DNA of 64,000 bases, from positions 6,900,080 to 6,964,079 of the forward strand of contig NC_061071.1 in NCBI RefSeq assembly GCF_021917145.1, written 5' to 3'. Shown here in pieces: positions 60,176 to 64,000 of this stretch. The notes under the pieces are model-generated. The model was not told where the DNA came from, ran no database searches, and saw only the letters and a program-made list of their open reading frames with translations. Made by a program: the position numbers and the translations under genes. Numbering within the stretch: the stretch's first letter is position 1; each line of letters opens with the position of its first letter. Source of the DNA: Hypomesus transpacificus. Lineage: Eukaryota; Chordata; Actinopteri; Osmeriformes; Osmeridae.

Positions 60176-63100
60176 ATGGGCCTAAAGGACCATGTGGAGG
60201 ATGGAGCAGGCCGCATCCTTGACCTGGGGCTGGATTTGGAGTACCTCCACGTAGAAGGGGCCAACCGTCAGGCTGGCGTGGAGGCAGGGCCCACTATGGA
60301 GAAAGGAGAGGAGGAGGAGGAGGGTGGTGGCTCCAGTGGTAGCTCCACTCCGTCTGGGGAGGTGGAGGAGAGTGCTGGCTCTGACAGCGAGCCCGACCCA
60401 GCCCCGGCAGCGCCCAGCACCACCAACCCTCACCAGCCTCTCTGCCGGGCCTCCTGTGTGGACCTGGGGTGTGAGGGGCCCCCGGAGCCCCCCCCGGAGC
60501 AGCCAGGGGCTGGGCTGAAGGATTACCAGACCAAGCTGGAGTTTGCTTTGAAGCTGGGCTACGCCGAGGACACAGTCCGCCTGGTTCTCACCAAGCTGGG
60601 CCCGGGCACGCTCATCAACGACATACTGGGCGAGCTGGTCAAACTGGGCAGCAAGCCAGACAGCGAACAGCCTGCAGCCTCCAAACCCAGCTCCTCCTGC
60701 TCCTCCACCTCCTCCTCCACCTGTGGCCTGTCCGAGTCGCTGGAGGCCCGGGGGGCCGAGTCCCCCTGTCCTGCAGACCCCCTGGGGGACAAAGACAACC
60801 TGAGGCCTGTTGTTCTCGATGGCAGCAACGTGGCCATGAGGTAAAACAACCAAACGCTGACTCAGACTACATGTAAAAACGATTTTGTAGTTTGTGTACA
60901 ATGTATGTAACAATGTAACAATGTATATAGTTGTGATAGTTGGGAATGCACTCCGTTGATTTCCAAAGATCCCTTATATTGTTCTGGATCTTTCTAACAG
61001 CTGTCTATTTACTCCTTGTAGCCATGGTAATAAGGAGGTGTTCTCCTGCCATGGGATCCAGCTGGCTGTTGATTGGTTCCTGGATCGAGGTCATCGTGAC
61101 ATCACCGTGTTTGTGCCCGCATGGAGGAAAGAGCAGTCCCGCCCTGATGCACTTATTACAGGTCAGTGCCACACCCCTGTGAATCTGCACACACACACCC
61201 ACACACTCACACACACACACACACAGAGTGGAAGGTGTGTGAAATGAAACCATGCACCAGCTATTTCTCTCTTTTCCTACCTCGCTTTCTCAACTTCTCT
61301 CTCCCCGCCTCTTCTTCCTTCCTGTCCCACTCTCTTCTCTTTCTCCTATCTCTCTCTCCTTTCTCTCTCTCCTCTTTCCCTTTCTCCCCCATCTCATCCC
61401 TCTCCCTCTCCACCACTCCCCAGACCAGGAGATCCTGCGGCGTCTGGAGAAGGAGAAGATCCTGGTGTTCACGCCGTCGCGCCGCGTCCAGGGCCGCCGC
61501 GTGGTCTGCTACGACGACCGCTTCATCGTCAAGCTGGCCCACGAGTCGGACGGCATCATCGTCTCCAACGACAACTACCGAGACCTGGCCAACGAGAAGC
61601 CCGAGTGGAAGAAGTTCATCGACGAGCGCCTGCTCATGTACTCGTTCGTCAACGACAAGTGAGGGAGTCCTTACTGAGTCTGCTCGGTGTTCCGAGGATC
61701 ATTGGACAGTTGATCATTGTCTATCAATATCAGTGGATCCTTCTTCTGCCAAAGGCTGAAGTTTGATTCTGTTCTCTGTCGGTTAAGACTGATATCTGTC
61801 TCCGTGTGTCTCCTCCGCCTCTTCCCTCTCCTCTCTCCCAGGTTCATGCCCCCTGATGACCCGCTGGGTCGTCACGGCCCCAGCCTGGAGAACTTCCTCA
61901 GGAAGAGACCCATTATGCCTGAGCATAAGAAGCAGCCCTGTCCTTACGGTGAGACCTCCAGCCCACCCCCAGCCCACCTCCAGCCCACCCCCAGCCCAGC
62001 CCACCTCCAGCCCACCTCCAGCCCAGCCCACCTCCAGCCCACCCCCAGCCCACCTCCAGCCCACCCCCAGCCCACCTCCAGCCCACCTTCAGCCCACCTC
62101 CAGCCTACCTCCACTCCAACCCAGCCACCCTAGCCTCTCTACTACTGTATCCAGATATAGGGAACATCAAATTATTCAGTCTCTTATTAAAACTAGGGGC
62201 TGACCGTGTCATGTTAGACAACCTGCCTCCCAGCAACTCTGTCCTAACCGCTGCCCTCTTGTCTCCCCCCCTCCCCCCTCCAGGTAAGAAGTGCACGTAC
62301 GGCCACAAGTGTAAGTACTACCACCCAGAACGTGGAGCCCAGCCCCAGCGCTCGGTGGCGGACGAGCTCCGGGCCAGCGCCAAGACGACCTCGGCCAGCA
62401 AGGGCCAGAGCGAGGGCCTGGTGAAGAGCCACAGCGTGCCGGTGGGCGCCGACGGGGCGGCGGGCGCCAAGACCGGGGCCTCTAAGAGGCAGTCGGACCC
62501 CAGCGTCAGGGCCCTGTCGTACAGCGAGGCCGAGGACAAGCTGCTGGGCCGAGGCCGGGGCGAGGGCCGCAAGAACAGCCTGTGTGGCAGCAGCAGCACC
62601 GGCAGCAGCTGTAGCGGGAGCCTGGTCCTCTCTCCGGCTCCTGGAGGGCCGCCCTCCGGGCTGGGCTGCTACCCCCAGGAGCAGCCCCCCAGAGCGGACA
62701 CGCCGCAGCGGGTTCCCCCCTCCCCCCACCCGGACCTCTACCCCAGCGCCGAGCCACCGGACCTCAGCTACTACTCCGTGATGCGAGCCTACTCCGGCCT
62801 CGGCCTGGCGTCGCGCCACAGCCCCGACCGCCGTTTCCCCGGCGACGCGGACCCGCGCCGGGGCTCGGCGGCGTCGGACTGCGGCAGCGAGAGCGGCGGG
62901 AGCTGCGGGAGCGGCTACGAGTCGTACGGCGAGAGGGCGTGTCCGGCCTGCCTTGATCCCTTATTGGACGGCGAAGGCCTGCCGTACAGTGGCCACCATC
63001 ATCACCACCAGCATCATCACCACCACCACCACCACAGCCGTCTGTACGCTCATCCCAACGCGCCGCCGGCCGAGCCGCGACGCCTCCTCCCCCCTGATTA

Positions 63101-63917
63101 CCCCCCAGGCCCCGCCCTCCACAGCTACCACCAGAGCCTGGTGCGTGGGCACAGCTACACCCACGACGACCCTCCCGACCCCTGCCTGAAGCGCCCTCTG
63201 TACCCCCTCCCCCCCCACCTGCAGCACCAGGCTGTGGGGGCCCGCTCCAGCTGCCCGGGAGACTACCCCTCCCTGGCCCCGACCGGCCTCCACCCTCCTG
63301 GGTCTCCCCTGGCCCGCTGCCTGGCCTCCACGCGGGTGGAGAGCGTGTCGGACTCCCGCTTGTACGAGCACCCCCTCGCTCAACCCCCCTCTCTCGCTCA
63401 ACCGCCCTCTCTCTCGCACCACCAGAAGCCTTTCTCCAGCTGGGACCCCCAGTTCCGCCAACGCCCTGCCCCCCGGTATGACCCCCCCAGCTGCCAGAGC
63501 CTCCCAGAGAGCCGTCAGTCAAGCTGGCACGGCTCCACGTCTGCCTGGGGGTGGGAGAGATACGCCCAGCCCCCTCCTCCTCCTCCTCCTCCCGCCCCCC
63601 CAGCCCACCCCCACTACCCTCCTTACCACTCCAGTACGCCTCTCCCCTCTCACACGCCTCACCTACCCCACCCCTCACACATGCCCCCCCCGTCCCACTC
63701 GCCTCGCCCCTCTCCCCACCCCCTCCGGCCCCCCGTGCACCAGGATCCCCCCTCCCTCAGCCGGCTGGACGAGGCCAGGGAGAAGGTGTACATCAACCTG
63801 TGTAACATCTTCCCCCCAGAGCTGGTTGGCAGGGTGATGGGCAGGAGCCCCCACCTCATAGACCCCCAGCAGCTTGCGGCTGCCATCCTGGCCGAGAAGG
63901 CCCAGTGTGGCTACTAG
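60176..63917 (+). CDS. zc3h12c: Regnase-family endoribonuclease, best match ZC3H12C (Regnase-3)
   Basis: A cytoplasmic RNase that degrades stem-loop-containing inflammatory mRNAs. Exons 60176-60840, 61022-61161, 61424-61658, 61842-61948 and 62284-63917 give 2781 bp, 926 aa. The start MGLKDH resembles an internal Met of mammalian ZC3H12C, which has extra N-terminal residues. A UBA-like segment ([13 protein letters not shown]) precedes the NYN/PIN nuclease core: [40 protein letters not shown] and [14 protein letters not shown], with the acidic residues expected for metal binding. A CX5CX5CX3H finger ([17 protein letters not shown]) follows. A long Pro/Ser/His-rich tail with a poly-His run leads to the conserved C-terminal helix ([13 protein letters not shown] ... 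[16 protein letters not shown]). ZC3H12B is the main alternative. Confidence 0.88.
61957..62125. repeat. Pro/Ala-type minisatellite in zc3h12c intron 4
   Basis: Repeats of an 11-12-bp unit (cccacctccag and cccacccccag) fill much of the 335-bp intron 61949-62283. The frame stays open from the upstream exon through the repeat to 62133. Confidence 0.85.
62993..63037 (+). repeat. Histidine-rich codon repeat in zc3h12c
   Basis: A CAC/CAT run encodes about 14 His with one Gln in the disordered tail of the Regnase protein. It is in frame within the last exon. Confidence 0.9.
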
Positions 63918-64000
63918 CGACGGGCCACATCACCTCACGGACGCTGGCTTCAGTCAGTGAAGTCGTCGTTGATGGTAAAACCACCTGGAGAACATGGTGT

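Noticed and set aside
62764..63678. 304-codon minus-strand frame opposite zc3h12c
   Set aside because: Gly/Arg/Ser-rich complement of a GC-rich exon whose + strand translation is clearly the Regnase tail.

Overview
The window is vertebrate nuclear DNA, almost certainly from a ray-finned (teleost) fish. It has many short GT-AG introns, vertebrate-type proteins, abundant small hAT-type elements, a tRNA-derived SINE with a tail common in teleosts, (TG)n microsatellites and a retrovirus-like element. A smelt/salmon-type (protacanthopterygian) fish is a guess from the SINE tail only.

Six protein-coding genes lie head to tail on the + strand. They are the 3' end of zc3h13 (1-3894), rpl31 (about 5472-7084), chst10 (about 9640-12400), lonrf2 (14197-28802), map4k4 (30271-53376) and a Regnase-family gene, best match zc3h12c (coding 60176-63917). 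All reading frames were followed exon by exon with phase checks. rpl31 (124 aa), chst10 (370 aa), lonrf2 (777 aa) and zc3h12c (926 aa) close perfectly. map4k4 closes only if one extra base in exon 15 is discounted, and one 57-bp kinase exon is missing behind a 100-N assembly gap. The rpl31, chst10, lonrf2 and map4k4 group matches a block I know from human 2q11.2. The genes work in unrelated processes: m6A methylation, ribosome, HNK-1 glycan sulfation, ubiquitin ligation, JNK-pathway kinase signalling and mRNA decay. There is no operon-like logic.

Accessory DNA: an 8.73-kb class I (gamma/epsilon-like) endogenous retrovirus sits antisense in lonrf2 intron 2 (15999-24730). Its two 525-bp LTRs read identical, yet its coding region carries a premature stop, two frameshifts and a reduced env. 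Its gag-pol junction is an in-frame UGA followed by CUA. Four types of short hAT-like element with 8-bp target duplications are present (7157-8046; 26909-27522; 53498-53764; and a palindromic family at 2182, 40421 and 54989). A SINE lies at 47242-47450. Large pyrimidine-rich minisatellites and at least ten poly(C)/poly(G) runs of 18-30 nt fill map4k4 introns and other gaps.

The most unusual signal is a perfect 136-bp inverted copy of a chst10 coding segment inside rpl31 intron 3. The rpl31 pre-mRNA would therefore contain RNA exactly antisense to chst10 mRNA.
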